A stretch of DNA of 64,000 nucleotides from positions 1-64,000 of the forward strand of contig BPHC01000008.1 of the NCBI GenBank assembly GCA_026003355.1. The letters are read 5' to 3'. Origin of the DNA: Cyclobacteriaceae bacterium. Its GTDB lineage: Bacteria > Bacteroidota > Bacteroidia > Cytophagales > Cyclobacteriaceae. Position numbers and translations under genes: made by a program. Under the pieces are notes generated by a model. The model had not been told where the DNA came from. It did no database searches and saw nothing but the letters and a program-made list of their open reading frames with translations. Below are positions 42,777-52,692 of this stretch, piece by piece (within the stretch, counting starts at the first letter, position 1; each line of letters opens with the position of its first letter).

Positions 42777-44945
42777 ATGAAGATGAAAGCTTCTGTTATA
42801 TGTGTACTTGCCCTTTTTTGTACAGGGGCATATGGCCAGAAAGAAATTACGATTGACGACTTTACCCTGCGCAACACCTTTGCCCAGCGGTCGGTGTATG
42901 GCATTAACTGGATGAAAGACGGAAAACACTACACCACACGGGAAGGCAACAAAATTGTGCGATATGCCATTGCCACCGGCCAGGCCGTTGAAACGCTTGT
43001 GGATGGCGATATCCTTACGCCCCAGGTAAACTTTACTGATTACGAATTAAGCAGCGATGAAACAAAAATCCTGTTGCTTACCGATTTCGAGAGCATTTAC
43101 CGCCGGTCGTTCAGGGCAGAATATTTTGTATACGACCTGCCCACCAAAACCCTGCACAGGCTTTCAGATGGCGGAAAGCAGTCGTATGCCGCCTTCTCGC
43201 CCGATGGCACCAAAGTGGCCTTTGTAAGAAACAATAACCTGTTTTATGTAAACCTTTCTGATTGGCGCGAAGTGCAGGTAACCACCGACGGGCTGCCCAA
43301 TGCAATCATTAACGGCACCACCGATTGGGTGTACGAAGAAGAATTCGGCTTCGTAAAGGCCTACCACTGGTCGCCCGACAGCCACAAACTGGCCTACTAC
43401 CGGTTCGATGAATCGAACGTGCGCCAGTACACCCTTCAAAAATGGAACATGGGAGCGCTGTATCCCGAAAATTATGTGTACAAATATCCCAAAGCCGGTG
43501 AGGACAACTCGGTGGTGGAAATCTGGATTTATGATTTGCCAACCAACACCCGGGTTAAAGCCGACCTGGGCAGGGAGACCGATATATACATCCCCCGCGT
43601 TACCTGGACTTCCGGGCCCGGCACGCTGTCGGTACGCAGGCTCAACCGTCTGCAAAACCAGCTGGATATTCTGCATGTTGATGTCGCCACCGGAAAAAGC
43701 ACCATTGTTCTTACCGAGCGCAATGCCCGCTATGTGGATGTTGATTATTGCGATGAACTTATCTACCTGAATGACGGAAAGCACTTTATTTATTCAAGCG
43801 AAGAAAGCGGCTACAAGCACCTGTACCTGTACACCGTTTACGGGCAGCGTGTGCGGCAGATTACCTCCGGAAACTGGGAAGTGATTGAGTTTCTGGGGGT
43901 GGACGAAAAAACCAAAACCCTGTACTACATCTCGAACGAGGGCAACCACCTGAACCGCAACCTGTACAGCATAAGCTGGGACGGCAGGCGCAAAACCGCA
44001 CTCACCCCACAGCCCGGAACACACAGCATAAACCTGGGGCCCGACTACGAGTATTACCTGGACTACCACAGCCACGCCAGTCAGCCCCTTCAGGTAACGC
44101 TGTATGCCATGCGCGGCAATAAACCGGTGCGCGTGCTGGAAAGCAACGAGGAGCTTAAGAAAAAAATGGCAGAGTACAACCTGGCCAGCCGCGAGTTTTT
44201 TACCTACCCCTCGGCCGATGGAACAACCCGGCTTGATGCCACCATTATGAAGCCCGTTGATTTTGATTCTTCACGAAAATATCCGGTTATGGTATTTCAG
44301 TACAGCGGTCCGCGGGCACCCAGTGTACGCCAGGCGTTTGTAATTGACGGATGGGCGCAGCTGCTGGTACAAAAGGGCATACTGGTGGTTACCCTCGACA
44401 CCCGCGGAAGCAGCTACCGCGGCGAAGCCTTTGTAAAACAAACCTACAGGCAAATGGGCAGGCTGGAACTGGAAGACCTGCTGGCAGGAGCCAGGTACCT
44501 TGGCAAGCTGCCTTATGTAGACAGTACCCGGCTGGGTATATACGGCTGGAGTTATGGAGGCTTTATGGCCTCGCTGGTCATGACCAAAGGTGCCGGAGTT
44601 TATAAGCTGGGTATTGCAGGTGCGCCGGTCACTAACTGGCGTTACTACGATAATATTTACACCGAACGCTACATGCAGCGCCCGCAGGATAACCCCTCGG
44701 GGTATGACGATAACTCGCCCTTAACCTATGCGCACCGGCTAAGCGGGCATTTTCTGCTTATTCACGGTACAGGCGATGACAACGTGCACATACAGAATTC
44801 CATGGCCCTGCAGGATGCCCTTATCAGGGCCGGCAAGCAGTTTAACTCGTTTTTCTATCCGGACGATCCCCATGGCATCCGCGGTACACGGAGGCGGCAT
44901 CACCTATATACCCTGATGACTGAGTTTATTATTAAACATCTGTAA
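42777..44945 (+). CDS. Dipeptidyl peptidase IV-like S9 peptidase
   Basis: 722-residue exported peptidase. A signal peptide ends near AYGQ. The DPP IV-type propeller (about residues 30-460) carries the Glu motif VYEEEFGF (Glu187-189), which in DPP IV holds the substrate N-terminus. The hydrolase domain has Ser592 (GWSYGG), Asp667 (HGTGDDN) and His699 (DDPHGI). Together these point to a true dipeptidyl peptidase releasing X-Pro or X-Ala dipeptides in the periplasm, unlike the two other S9 enzymes in the window, which lack the EE motif. Monocistronic as far as can be seen. Confidence 0.94.
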   Translation: MKMKASVICVLALFCTGAYGQKEITIDDFTLRNTFAQRSVYGINWMKDGKHYTTREGNKIVRYAIATGQAVETLVDGDILTPQVNFTDYELSSDETKILLLTDFESIYRRSFRAEYFVYDLPTKTLHRLSDGGKQSYAAFSPDGTKVAFVRNNNLFYVNLSDWREVQVTTDGLPNAIINGTTDWVYEEEFGFVKAYHWSPDSHKLAYYRFDESNVRQYTLQKWNMGALYPENYVYKYPKAGEDNSVVEIWIYDLPTNTRVKADLGRETDIYIPRVTWTSGPGTLSVRRLNRLQNQLDILHVDVATGKSTIVLTERNARYVDVDYCDELIYLNDGKHFIYSSEESGYKHLYLYTVYGQRVRQITSGNWEVIEFLGVDEKTKTLYYISNEGNHLNRNLYSISWDGRRKTALTPQPGTHSINLGPDYEYYLDYHSHASQPLQVTLYAMRGNKPVRVLESNEELKKKMAEYNLASREFFTYPSADGTTRLDATIMKPVDFDSSRKYPVMVFQYSGPRAPSVRQAFVIDGWAQLLVQKGILVVTLDTRGSSYRGEAFVKQTYRQMGRLELEDLLAGARYLGKLPYVDSTRLGIYGWSYGGFMASLVMTKGAGVYKLGIAGAPVTNWRYYDNIYTERYMQRPQDNPSGYDDNSPLTYAHRLSGHFLLIHGTGDDNVHIQNSMALQDALIRAGKQFNSFFYPDDPHGIRGTRRRHHLYTLMTEFIIKHL

Positions 44946-45031
44946 TGAGCCAGCTCTTGGTTGCTTTGCCTGCATAGCTGTTCAACTGGTTACCAAAACA
45001 ATAAAGTGTGGAATAAAAATGCAACTAAGTT

Positions 45032-45039
45032 TATATTTG
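45032..45039 (+). promoter_or_regulatory. -7 element upstream of the T9SS cargo gene
   Basis: TATATTTG matches TAnnTTTG exactly and ends 18 bp before the ATG at 45058. It lies inside the longer in-frame reading from 45019, so the downstream ATG is the real start. A TGTG about 21 bp upstream is a poor -33. Confidence 0.5.
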
Positions 45040-45057
45040 CAAATTAAGGTTAAAAAA

Positions 45058-46335
45058 ATGAAGACACTCTCTCTTCTGCATTTATTATTTGGTCTGGTAG
45101 GCATACTGCCTTCTGTACAGGCACAGACCTATACCACCATAGCCGCAGGCAACTGGAACAGTAACACGGTCTGGTCGCTGGATGGGGGTACTACCCCATG
45201 CAACTGTAATCCGGGCAATAACCCCAACGGCCCCGATTTTGTTATTAACCATCACGTAACACTTGTTGCCAACACTCGCCTGCGGAATGCTGTGGTTACC
45301 ATAAATGGTAATAATGGCCAAATTAGCGGAAATTTCAATTTACGTTTGGACGAAAATACAGTAACCACGGTTAAGGCCGGTGGCTCCATTGCCAATGTTA
45401 ATCAAGTGCTTGTACAGAATAATTCAGTACTTATTGTGGAAGATAATGCATTCATTGGCACGGGCATCAACATGCAAATTCAAGACGGCAGCACCCTGAA
45501 TGTACACTCCGGAGGAGAGGTGTACCTCAATAATTTTCATATGCAGGGAAACAGCACATTAATACTGAACGGATTTATGGAAGTGGCTAATAACTTTACC
45601 ACCACGAATAGCAATCATAGTGTTAGTGGTTCCGGCGGATTACTGGTTCATGGAAATATTGATTTGGGCAACAATACAAACTGGTCAGGGTTAGCGTGGT
45701 GCCTGAACGGCGGAGGGACCAGTGATGCTCCGCCAGCTCATGATGACTGCGACTATGTTTATGCAATACAGGGCTCACTTCCTGTTCAATTGGTGAAGTT
45801 TCAGTCGCGTATAGTTAATAATACAGTTTTGCTTGAATGGACTACCGCATCGGAAGTGAACAATAACTTTTTTGTGGTTGAACGTTCAGCTAACGCTATT
45901 GAGTTTGAACCGCTCGATACCCTACAAGGTGCGGGCACTACCGATCACCCGGTAGATTATACCTTCACCGATAATTCACCCCTGTTTGTAATCAATTATT
46001 ACAGGCTCAGACAGGTCGATTTCGATGGAAGCCACAATTATTCACCCGTTATATCCGCTCAGATTGATATTACTGTAACCGAGCCCCAGATCTCGATTTA
46101 CCCCAACCCTTCGCAAGGAGCTTTTTACATTAAAACAATGGAATCAGGCCAACTACCTCAGATTAAAGCTTTATTTACGGCCGGCGGTAAAACGGTAAAT
46201 ATTGGTTCGATTAACTATGAAGTTAATATAGAAGAGGGCATGGTAAAAATTTCGGGATTGGAGTTAGGCCACTATATAATCTATTTAAATGTAAATAACC
46301 AAAATGTGGTGAGGCAGCTTATAGTTCAGCCTTAA
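45058..46335 (+). CDS. T9SS cargo protein with C-terminal sorting domain
   Basis: 425-residue secreted protein. A signal peptide (to SVQAQ) is followed by a beta-helix-like passenger rich in Asn and Gly (about residues 25-225: NNGQISGNFNL, NVHSGGEVYLNN), a fibronectin-type linker starting LPVQLVKFQSRIVNNTVLLEW (about 240-335), typical before sorting domains, and a type A C-terminal sorting domain (about 345-425: ISIYPNPSQGAFYI, ISGLELGHYIIYL, VVRQLIVQ). It should be exported by the type IX system and attached to the surface. AT-rich codons set it apart from its neighbours, as is common for T9SS cargo. Confidence 0.9.
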   Translation: MKTLSLLHLLFGLVGILPSVQAQTYTTIAAGNWNSNTVWSLDGGTTPCNCNPGNNPNGPDFVINHHVTLVANTRLRNAVVTINGNNGQISGNFNLRLDENTVTTVKAGGSIANVNQVLVQNNSVLIVEDNAFIGTGINMQIQDGSTLNVHSGGEVYLNNFHMQGNSTLILNGFMEVANNFTTTNSNHSVSGSGGLLVHGNIDLGNNTNWSGLAWCLNGGGTSDAPPAHDDCDYVYAIQGSLPVQLVKFQSRIVNNTVLLEWTTASEVNNNFFVVERSANAIEFEPLDTLQGAGTTDHPVDYTFTDNSPLFVINYYRLRQVDFDGSHNYSPVISAQIDITVTEPQISIYPNPSQGAFYIKTMESGQLPQIKALFTAGGKTVNIGSINYEVNIEEGMVKISGLELGHYIIYLNVNNQNVVRQLIVQP

Positions 46336-46412
46336 CAGTAAATGAGCTAAAGTATAACTTACCGGGTTCTGTTCACTAATGCTTAAAGGTAGAACGGGTG
46401 TAGTCATATCAT

Positions 46413-47003
46413 ATGAGATTAAAAACAGTACCTTCCCGTCAACTATACTTTATTGCCCTAGTGCTTCCGCCTTTGCTGCAACAGCAGGTAATTTCTTTCC
46501 AGCAACATTTCCTCGAACGGTACGGATGCCGGGCCGCCCTCCGCTCACCGCCCCATATTACCCTGCACATGCCATTTAGGTGGAAAGAAGCCAAGGAGAA
46601 TAAACTTGTACAGGCCCTGCAGCGCTTTGCCAAACAGCAACCTTCCGTTTATGTTAAACTGCAAAACTACGGGTGCTTTCCGCCGCGGGTAATCTATGTA
46701 AATGTGGTAAAAACGCCGGAACTGGAAAGGTTGCACCGGCAGTTAAGCGCCTTTTGCCGCACCGAACTGAACCTTACAGGCTCTACCTGGCGCAACGGGC
46801 CGTTCAGTCCGCATGTTACGCTGGCCTTTCGCGACCTGAAGAAAGCCCATTTTTCCGGTGCCTGGCAGGCATTTCATCACCGCAGGTTTGAAGGCGATTT
46901 TACGGCACACCACCTGTGGTTATTAAAGCACAACGGGCGGGAGTGGCAGGCGTGGAGGAACATGCCTTTTGCTGCCGGGCAGCATTTGCGGGGGGAGGTT
47001 TAA
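46413..47003 (+). CDS. 2'-5' RNA ligase family (2H phosphoesterase) protein
   Basis: 196-residue cytosolic protein with the two HxT motifs of the 2H phosphoesterase superfamily: His48-Ile-Thr50 (PPHITLHMPF) and His134-Val-Thr136 (SPHVTLAFRDL). Family members act on 2',5'-phosphodiester or cyclic phosphate bonds in RNA or nucleotides. The exact substrate is unknown. The ATG at 46413 is the first plausible one before the conserved FIALVLPP strand. Confidence 0.88.
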   Translation: MRLKTVPSRQLYFIALVLPPLLQQQVISFQQHFLERYGCRAALRSPPHITLHMPFRWKEAKENKLVQALQRFAKQQPSVYVKLQNYGCFPPRVIYVNVVKTPELERLHRQLSAFCRTELNLTGSTWRNGPFSPHVTLAFRDLKKAHFSGAWQAFHHRRFEGDFTAHHLWLLKHNGREWQAWRNMPFAAGQHLRGEV

Positions 47004-47421
47004 AACAGAATTGAACCAGAAATTCCAATCGATTTTTACTGTTTGCTTACGTAACTCAACATTGAAATTTATCTTTTCCGTCAAGCGCTTTAAGCACCTT
47101 TATTATGGTTTTTAATCTTGCATCTGTCAAACTATTTTCAAGTTTTGGCATGTGAGCTTGTTGATCACGCGCAAGTTTCGGGAGAGGCTACCCAGGGAAG
47201 ATTACTTTTCCCTTCCGGTATAACGGGTCATTCGCACACCGGGGTTCCTGTAGCAGTCACTCGGTTACAAACTTCTGGAACTTATTGCAACACCTGTTGC
47301 ATGAACTTATCTTGTGCTTTTCAATGACCCGATTTCGGGGCAACTTACACGTTTTTACCGGACTGGGATTAATTGATTTTTCCACTCATATTTTTTTGCA
47401 AAATTTAAATCACAAAACACC
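47004..47421. other. 418-bp intergenic stretch with an antitoxin remnant
   Basis: Contains the XRE-type antitoxin remnant at 47056-47187 (- strand) and a palindrome-like TGCAAC-N4-GTTGCA at 47286-47301, but no intact gene. The part directly before the DinB gene is AT-rich and probably holds its promoter. Confidence 0.5.
47056..47187 (-). pseudogene. Remnant of an XRE/HigA-type antitoxin
   Basis: A 43-codon open stretch on the - strand ends at the stop 47056-47058 and is closed upstream by a TAG at 47188-47190. It reads KLARDQQAHMPKLENSLTDA then RLKTIIKVLKALDGK, which matches the recognition helix and C-terminal part of HTH antitoxins of the HigA/XRE type (normally ...QAxISKLENGxxxxRLxTLxKxLxALG). 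The N-terminal half and any toxin partner are missing, so this is a decayed copy. Confidence 0.55.
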
Positions 47422-47898
47422 ATGAAAGAATATCTGCTTAAGCTGTACGAATACAACACATGGGCAAACGCGCGTGTGCTGCACGCTATTGAAAAGCAGC
47501 GGTGTAACGATGCCCGGGTATTAACGCTGTTCAGCCATATACTGGCTGCGCAGCTCCTGTGGCTTCACCGCGTGCAGGGCTGGCCCGCCCCTGAGGTGGA
47601 ACTGTGGAACCAGTACACTCCTGCTGAGCTGGCACACCTGCATGAGCGCGGGGCCAATGGCTGGAAAAATTTCCTGAGCCAGGTAACAGATGAGCAACTT
47701 TACCGTGTGCTGCAATACACCAACTATTCGGGCCAGCCTTTCGCGAACCGCATTCTGGATATACTGGCCCATACGGTAAATCACGCTTCGTATCACCGCG
47801 GGCAAATTGCCCTGCGCATGCGCGAACAGGGGTATGAGCCCGTAAATACCGATTTTATTACCTTTGACAGAATTATTTCCGGACAACTGCAGGCTTAA
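47422..47898 (+). CDS. DinB family protein
   Basis: 158-residue four-helix-bundle protein of the DinB/YfiT-like superfamily. The metal-binding His triad is His39 (LFSHIL), His121 and His125 (HTVNHASYHRGQ). Some members are bacillithiol- or mycothiol-dependent transferases, but the substrate here is unknown. The dienelactone hydrolase-like gene begins 17 bp downstream, suggesting one transcript. Confidence 0.9.
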   Translation: MKEYLLKLYEYNTWANARVLHAIEKQRCNDARVLTLFSHILAAQLLWLHRVQGWPAPEVELWNQYTPAELAHLHERGANGWKNFLSQVTDEQLYRVLQYTNYSGQPFANRILDILAHTVNHASYHRGQIALRMREQGYEPVNTDFITFDRIISGQLQA

Positions 47899-47914
47899 TA
47901 AAACCCTAAAAACC

Positions 47915-48754
47915 ATGAAAAACCTTGCTATCCTTTGCCTCTTTCTTGCCGCATCGGACAGGCTTATGGCACAGGCCGACAGGCTTTGCCACACACCCGC
48001 AACTGAAAAGTTTGCCATGTTTGCTTCAAACAGGCAGTTTTTAAACAACCATCCCAATCCCACACCCTATGTGCACCAGAGCGACATCGGCAAAATGATA
48101 ACCTTTTCAACTCCCGGCGGGCCGGATGCCCGCGGCTATCTCCTGCAGGCCGGCACCCAAACCAATAACTGGATATTTGTATTTCAGGAATGGTGGGGGC
48201 TTAACGACCACATTAAACGCGAGGCCGAAAAATTATACCGCGAGCTGGGTAACGTAAACGTGCTGGCGCTGGATATGTATGACGGCAAAATAGCCGATAA
48301 ACGCGAAGACGCAGCCCGTTACATGAGCGAGTTTAAACAGGACCGCGGAAACGCCATTGTGCAGGGCGCCATAAACTATGTTGGTAAAAATGCCCGTATA
48401 GGAACCATAGGCTGGTGTTTTGGCGGGGGCCAGTCGCTGCAGGCTGCACTGCTGGCCGGCAAGCAGGCAGTGGCCTGCGTGATGTATTACGGTATGCCCG
48501 AAGAAAACGTGGAACGCCTCAAAGCACTGAACTGCGATGTGCTGAACATCTGGCCCACACAGGACCAATGGATAAACAAGCAGGTAATGGACCGCTTCGA
48601 GGCCAACATGAAAGCCGCCGGCAAAAAGCTTACCATTAAGGCCTACGAAGCCGACCACGCTTTTGCCAACCCCAGCAACCCGAAACATAATCCCGGCTTC
48701 ACGGCCGATGCCTTTAAACACACTGTTGATTTTTTCAGGGCACGACTTAAATAA
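47915..48754 (+). CDS. Exported dienelactone hydrolase family protein
   Basis: 279-residue alpha/beta-hydrolase. A signal peptide runs to RLMAQ (residue 20). The dienelactone hydrolase Cys-Asp-His triad is visible: Cys168 (IGWCFGGGQS), Asp217 (WPTQDQWI) and His248 (EADHAFANP), with EWWGLNDHIKREAEKLY as the typical N-terminal core. Most DLH proteins are cytosolic, so the signal peptide places this one in the periplasm; the natural ester or lactone is unknown. The ATG at 47915 was chosen because the longer in-frame reading overlaps the DinB gene. Confidence 0.88.
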   Translation: MKNLAILCLFLAASDRLMAQADRLCHTPATEKFAMFASNRQFLNNHPNPTPYVHQSDIGKMITFSTPGGPDARGYLLQAGTQTNNWIFVFQEWWGLNDHIKREAEKLYRELGNVNVLALDMYDGKIADKREDAARYMSEFKQDRGNAIVQGAINYVGKNARIGTIGWCFGGGQSLQAALLAGKQAVACVMYYGMPEENVERLKALNCDVLNIWPTQDQWINKQVMDRFEANMKAAGKKLTIKAYEADHAFANPSNPKHNPGFTADAFKHTVDFFRARLK

Positions 48755-48830
48755 GCCGGTAATGGAAAAGCCGGAGGCAGAAGAGCCCTAATACCTGCCG
48801 TTGGTTTTTTCTCAAAAACCACTCACATCA

Positions 48831-48866
48831 AAACCCGGTAAATTGTGCCGGGTTTTCTGTTTCTTT
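48831..48866 (+). terminator. Probable Rho-independent terminator
   Basis: An 8-bp stem AAACCCGG / CCGGGTTT with a 9-nt loop is followed by a T-rich tail (TCTGTTTCTTT). It separates the DinB/DLH unit from the next S9 peptidase gene. Confidence 0.65.
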
Positions 48867-48885
48867 AAATAAAAAAGAACCCGTT

Positions 48886-50895
48886 ATGAAATCATTACTG
48901 TATACCCTGGTAATCACCATTGCCGCAGCTGGCGCCCAACCTGCTGGCAAACTTCGGTTGGAACATTACCTGGATATGGAAAATGTATCTGACCCGCAGC
49001 TTTCGCCCGACGGAAACGAAATAGTTTATGCACGTACCTGGATAGACAAAATAAACGACAGGCGCAACACCGACCTGTGGATAATGAACGCCAATGGTTC
49101 GAAAGACCGGTTTTTTGTAAACGGAAGCTCGCCCCGCTGGTCGCCTGACGGCACCCGCATTGCCTATCTGGCTCAGGGCGAACCCAGAGGGCAGCAGATT
49201 TTTGTGAAATACAAAGGCCTGGAAGGCAGCACCCAGATTACGCGCGTTGACCGCACCCCCGGCAACCTTACCTGGTCGCCCGATGGACAATACATAGCCT
49301 TTACCATGCTGGTGCCGGCCAAAAATCCCTGGCCGGTAAAAATCCCTGGCAAGCCGGAAGGCGCCCGCTGGACGGAAGAGCCGCGCTTTATTACCAACCT
49401 GGTGTACCGCAGAGACCGTGTGGGATACCTGGAAGAAGGCTATGTACACATTTTTGTGGTGCCTGCCGGCGGGGGTACGGCCCGGCAGATTACCCAGGGT
49501 AACTGGGACCACGGCACAAGCGGCATCTCCTGGACCCCCGACGGAAAAGAAATTCTGTTCAGCAGTCTGCGCATACCCGAAGCAGAATACGCCTATCGCG
49601 AATCGGATATCTATGCCGTTAATGTAAATAGCGGTGATGTGCGGCAGCTCACCACCCGCAGCGGGCCCGACTACGCTCCGCAGGTTTCGCCCGATGGCAA
49701 ATCGGTGGCCTATGTGGGCTACGACTGGACAGACGACACCTACCGCGATGCCCGGCTTTACGTGATGAATATTGACGGAACCGGCCACCGCGAACTTACT
49801 GCTACGCTTGACCGCACACCCCAGGGCCTTATATGGGCGCCCGATAATTCGGGTGTTTACTTCAACATTCAGGACCAGGGCAGCAGCAATGTTTACTTTG
49901 CGAATCTTAAAGCGAACTACCGCCCCATTACCCAGGGCAGGCATATGCTTACGCTGAGCAGCTTGAGCAAAACCGGTGTTATGACAGGCGTGTGGTCAGA
50001 CCCGCACAACCCGGGCGACATCGTAACCTTTACTGCCGCCAACCCCAAACCCAACCGGTTAACCCGGGTTAACGATGATGTGCTGGCCGGCATAAAACTG
50101 GGCGAAGTGGAAGAAATATGGTACCCTTCGGTTGATGATTACCGCATACAGGGATGGATTGTAAAACCACCCGACTTCGACCCGGCAAAAAAATATCCGC
50201 TTATACTGGTTATTCATGGCGGACCACACGCCATGTACAATGTGGGCTTCAACTTTACCTTCCAGCACCATGCAGCCGAAGGATATGTAGTGCTGTACAC
50301 CAACCCCAGGGGCTCAACCGGCTACGGCAGCGCCTTTGCCAATGCCATTAAAAACGCCTATCCGGGCAAGGACTACGATGACCTGATGAAAGGTGTGGAT
50401 GAAGTGATAAAACGCGGTTATGTGGATGAGCAGAACCTGTTTGTGTACGGCGGAAGCGGGGGAGGCGTACTTACTTCGTGGATAGTGGGGCATACCGACC
50501 GCTTTGCAGCGGCATCCGTAAACTACCCCGTTACCAACTGGCTGTCGTTTGTGGGTACTACCGATGGCGTGAGCTGGTACCGCAATTTTCAGAAGTACCC
50601 CTGGGAAGACCCCAGCGAACACCTAAAACGCTCTTCATTAATGTATGTGGGCAACGTTAAAACCCCTACCATGCTGATGTGCGGGGTAAACGACCTGCGC
50701 ACGCCCATTTCGCAAACCGAAGAGTATTACCAGGCGCTTAAGGTGCGCAAGGTGCCTACTGTAATGATTCGTTTTAATGACGAGTTTCACGGCACCTCAG
50801 GCAAGCCGTCAAACTACCTGCGCACACAGCAATACCTGTATTACTGGTTTAACCTGTACAAACGCGAAGCTGCTGCACCCGCAGGTAAACAGTAA
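48886..50895 (+). CDS. Exported S9 family peptidase (acylaminoacyl-peptidase-like)
   Basis: 669-residue peptidase with a short signal peptide (to AGAQ), a WD40/TolB-like propeller (about residues 25-400; SPDGNEIVYARTW, WSPDGQYIAF) and an S9C-type hydrolase domain. The triad is Ser524 (YGGSGGG), Asp603 (GVNDLR) and His635 (DEFHGT). The GGSGGG nucleophile elbow and the FHG motif fit acylaminoacyl peptidases rather than DPP IV. It probably degrades oligopeptides in the periplasm. Confidence 0.93.
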   Translation: MKSLLYTLVITIAAAGAQPAGKLRLEHYLDMENVSDPQLSPDGNEIVYARTWIDKINDRRNTDLWIMNANGSKDRFFVNGSSPRWSPDGTRIAYLAQGEPRGQQIFVKYKGLEGSTQITRVDRTPGNLTWSPDGQYIAFTMLVPAKNPWPVKIPGKPEGARWTEEPRFITNLVYRRDRVGYLEEGYVHIFVVPAGGGTARQITQGNWDHGTSGISWTPDGKEILFSSLRIPEAEYAYRESDIYAVNVNSGDVRQLTTRSGPDYAPQVSPDGKSVAYVGYDWTDDTYRDARLYVMNIDGTGHRELTATLDRTPQGLIWAPDNSGVYFNIQDQGSSNVYFANLKANYRPITQGRHMLTLSSLSKTGVMTGVWSDPHNPGDIVTFTAANPKPNRLTRVNDDVLAGIKLGEVEEIWYPSVDDYRIQGWIVKPPDFDPAKKYPLILVIHGGPHAMYNVGFNFTFQHHAAEGYVVLYTNPRGSTGYGSAFANAIKNAYPGKDYDDLMKGVDEVIKRGYVDEQNLFVYGGSGGGVLTSWIVGHTDRFAAASVNYPVTNWLSFVGTTDGVSWYRNFQKYPWEDPSEHLKRSSLMYVGNVKTPTMLMCGVNDLRTPISQTEEYYQALKVRKVPTVMIRFNDEFHGTSGKPSNYLRTQQYLYYWFNLYKREAAAPAGKQ

Positions 50896-50955
50896 ACACT
50901 ATGTTGGTGTAAGAATTTGCGGCAAAATAAACCGCATCCGGGCAACGGCGGGCGC

Positions 50956-52596
50956 TTATGCCCACACTACCGTGCCCTGCTGGTGATACCATTTTGAATA
51001 ATGGGGCAGGTAAATTTTTTCTACTTCATTGCGCCTTACTTTAAGGGTAGGGGTTAACAGCCCGTTTTCAATGGTCCAGTCTTCGCGCATAACAACAGCG
51101 GTTTTCAACTGCTCATAGGCTTCGAGTTGCCCGTTAACCGAAGCGATGGCAGCGCCAAGGTTGGCAGCAATCTCATCTTTGCTTTTGGCCTTTCCTGCTG
51201 CCGAAAGCACCACCAGCGCCATGGGCTGGGGCACACCCATGCCCACCACACAAACCTGTTCAATATCCGAATGGCGTAACAACATCATTTCAATGGGACC
51301 GGGTGAAATATATTTTCCCTTATCGGTTTTAAACTGGTCTTTCAACCGGCCGGTTATAAACAGGTATCCCTCCTCGTCATAACGGCCCATGTCTCCGGTG
51401 CGCAAAAAGCCTGCCTCATCAAAAGCCAGGGCGGTTAGCTCCGGTTCTTTGTAATAACCTTTCATGAGTGCCTTGCTTCGGATGCGCACTTCGCCTTCGT
51501 CCGAAATACGGGTTTCGGCCCCGGGAAGGGGCCGGCCCACACTTCCCCACTTGTTCCGGCCTATCAGGTTAAAGTGCGACAGCACACAGTCTTCGGTCAT
51601 TCCGTAATCCTGATGGATGGTTATCCCCAATCGTTTAAACCACAGCATTATATCGGTTGAAAGGGGGGCCGCACCTGAGCAGACATAAATGGCACGTGAA
51701 AGCCCCAGCTCCTTTTTCAGTTTTTTGCGGATAAGCGCGTTGAGTCCTGGAATGGCAAGCAGGATGTTAAGTTTTTTCTGTTCAATACGACTCAGGATTT
51801 TTTCCTGTATCTTGCTCCAGATGCGGGGCACGGCAAAAAATACCGCAGGTTGCGTATCTTTCAGGTCCTCGGCAAAAGTGTCGATGGTCTCGGCAAACGA
51901 AATCATGGCCCCTTTATAAAGGCTTAGCATTTCAATGCCCACCCGTTCGGCTATATGGCTTAGCGGAAGATAGGAAAACATGCGCGGCTGGTCGCTTAAT
52001 TGCGGCAGGGCCACATCAACCTCCCTGATTACTTCGGCAAAATTACCGGCTGTGTGCATTACTCCTTTGGGCTTGCCCGTGGTGCCCGAAGTGTAAATAA
52101 TCGTCATCAGATCGTTGTACTGTTGCTTCACTGGCTGCGAAATGGCTTTGCCTTCTGCTGTAAGCTTTTCCCAGCATATGCCCTCCTGTATGCCGTAGGC
52201 CGCTATGCTTATGCGCATGACCGAATCAGGAATACCTCCCCGCTGGCTTTGGTAATTATCAAGCTTGCCGATAATAATGCCGGCAGCTTGGCTGTGCTCC
52301 AGTATGGACCGTATGGCGTCATCACCTAAAGTTGGATAGATGGGCACCGAAACGTGCCCGGCCATCATTATGGCCAGGTCGGCCATAATCCAATGTGCGC
52401 AGTTTTTGGAGAGAATGGCTACATTCGAACGCAGGGGAAGTTCGGCAAGAGCGGCAGCCACACATCGTATTTCTTTACCGGCCTGGCGGTAAGTCCAGGT
52501 TTTCCATTTACGGTTTATGGGCTGTCGCAAAAACAAGGCGTCGGGCTGGTGTTGTTCCCGGTTAAGAAACCATTGAATGGGCAGGCTATCGGTCAT
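50956..52596 (-). CDS. AMP-binding long-chain fatty acid-CoA ligase
   Basis: 546-residue adenylate-forming enzyme. The AMP/P-loop signature IIYTSGTTGKPKGVMH spans about residues 166-181, followed by LPLSHIAERV, YGMTE, LRTGDMGRYDEEGYLFITGR, and the C-terminal Lys segment GLLTPTLKVRR. Architecture matches FadD15/FAA1-type long-chain acyl-CoA synthetases with the AERV gate motif, slightly short for the family. It acts in the cytosol or at the membrane on fatty acids. It is divergent from gldB, with an A/T-rich 96-bp region between them. Confidence 0.92.
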   Translation of the reverse strand: MTDSLPIQWFLNREQHQPDALFLRQPINRKWKTWTYRQAGKEIRCVAAALAELPLRSNVAILSKNCAHWIMADLAIMMAGHVSVPIYPTLGDDAIRSILEHSQAAGIIIGKLDNYQSQRGGIPDSVMRISIAAYGIQEGICWEKLTAEGKAISQPVKQQYNDLMTIIYTSGTTGKPKGVMHTAGNFAEVIREVDVALPQLSDQPRMFSYLPLSHIAERVGIEMLSLYKGAMISFAETIDTFAEDLKDTQPAVFFAVPRIWSKIQEKILSRIEQKKLNILLAIPGLNALIRKKLKKELGLSRAIYVCSGAAPLSTDIMLWFKRLGITIHQDYGMTEDCVLSHFNLIGRNKWGSVGRPLPGAETRISDEGEVRIRSKALMKGYYKEPELTALAFDEAGFLRTGDMGRYDEEGYLFITGRLKDQFKTDKGKYISPGPIEMMLLRHSDIEQVCVVGMGVPQPMALVVLSAAGKAKSKDEIAANLGAAIASVNGQLEAYEQLKTAVVMREDWTIENGLLTPTLKVRRNEVEKIYLPHYSKWYHQQGTVVWA

Positions 52597-52692
52597 GCTT
52601 TGATCAGGAAATTTATAAAATCAGACGGATACGTACTGCATGCCTGCTAAAACGGAATAGGGTATATTTACGCCCTGGTTTGAAACCGCTCT

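Noticed and set aside
47286-47301. Third copy of the TGCAAC/GTTGCA operator
   Set aside because: The spacer is 4 bp instead of 3, no -7 element overlaps it, and the nearest start is about 120 bp away.
48895-49944. Long - strand reading frame of 349 codons
   Set aside because: Antisense to the S9 peptidase with intact propeller repeats; its composition is that of a mirror frame in GC-rich codons.
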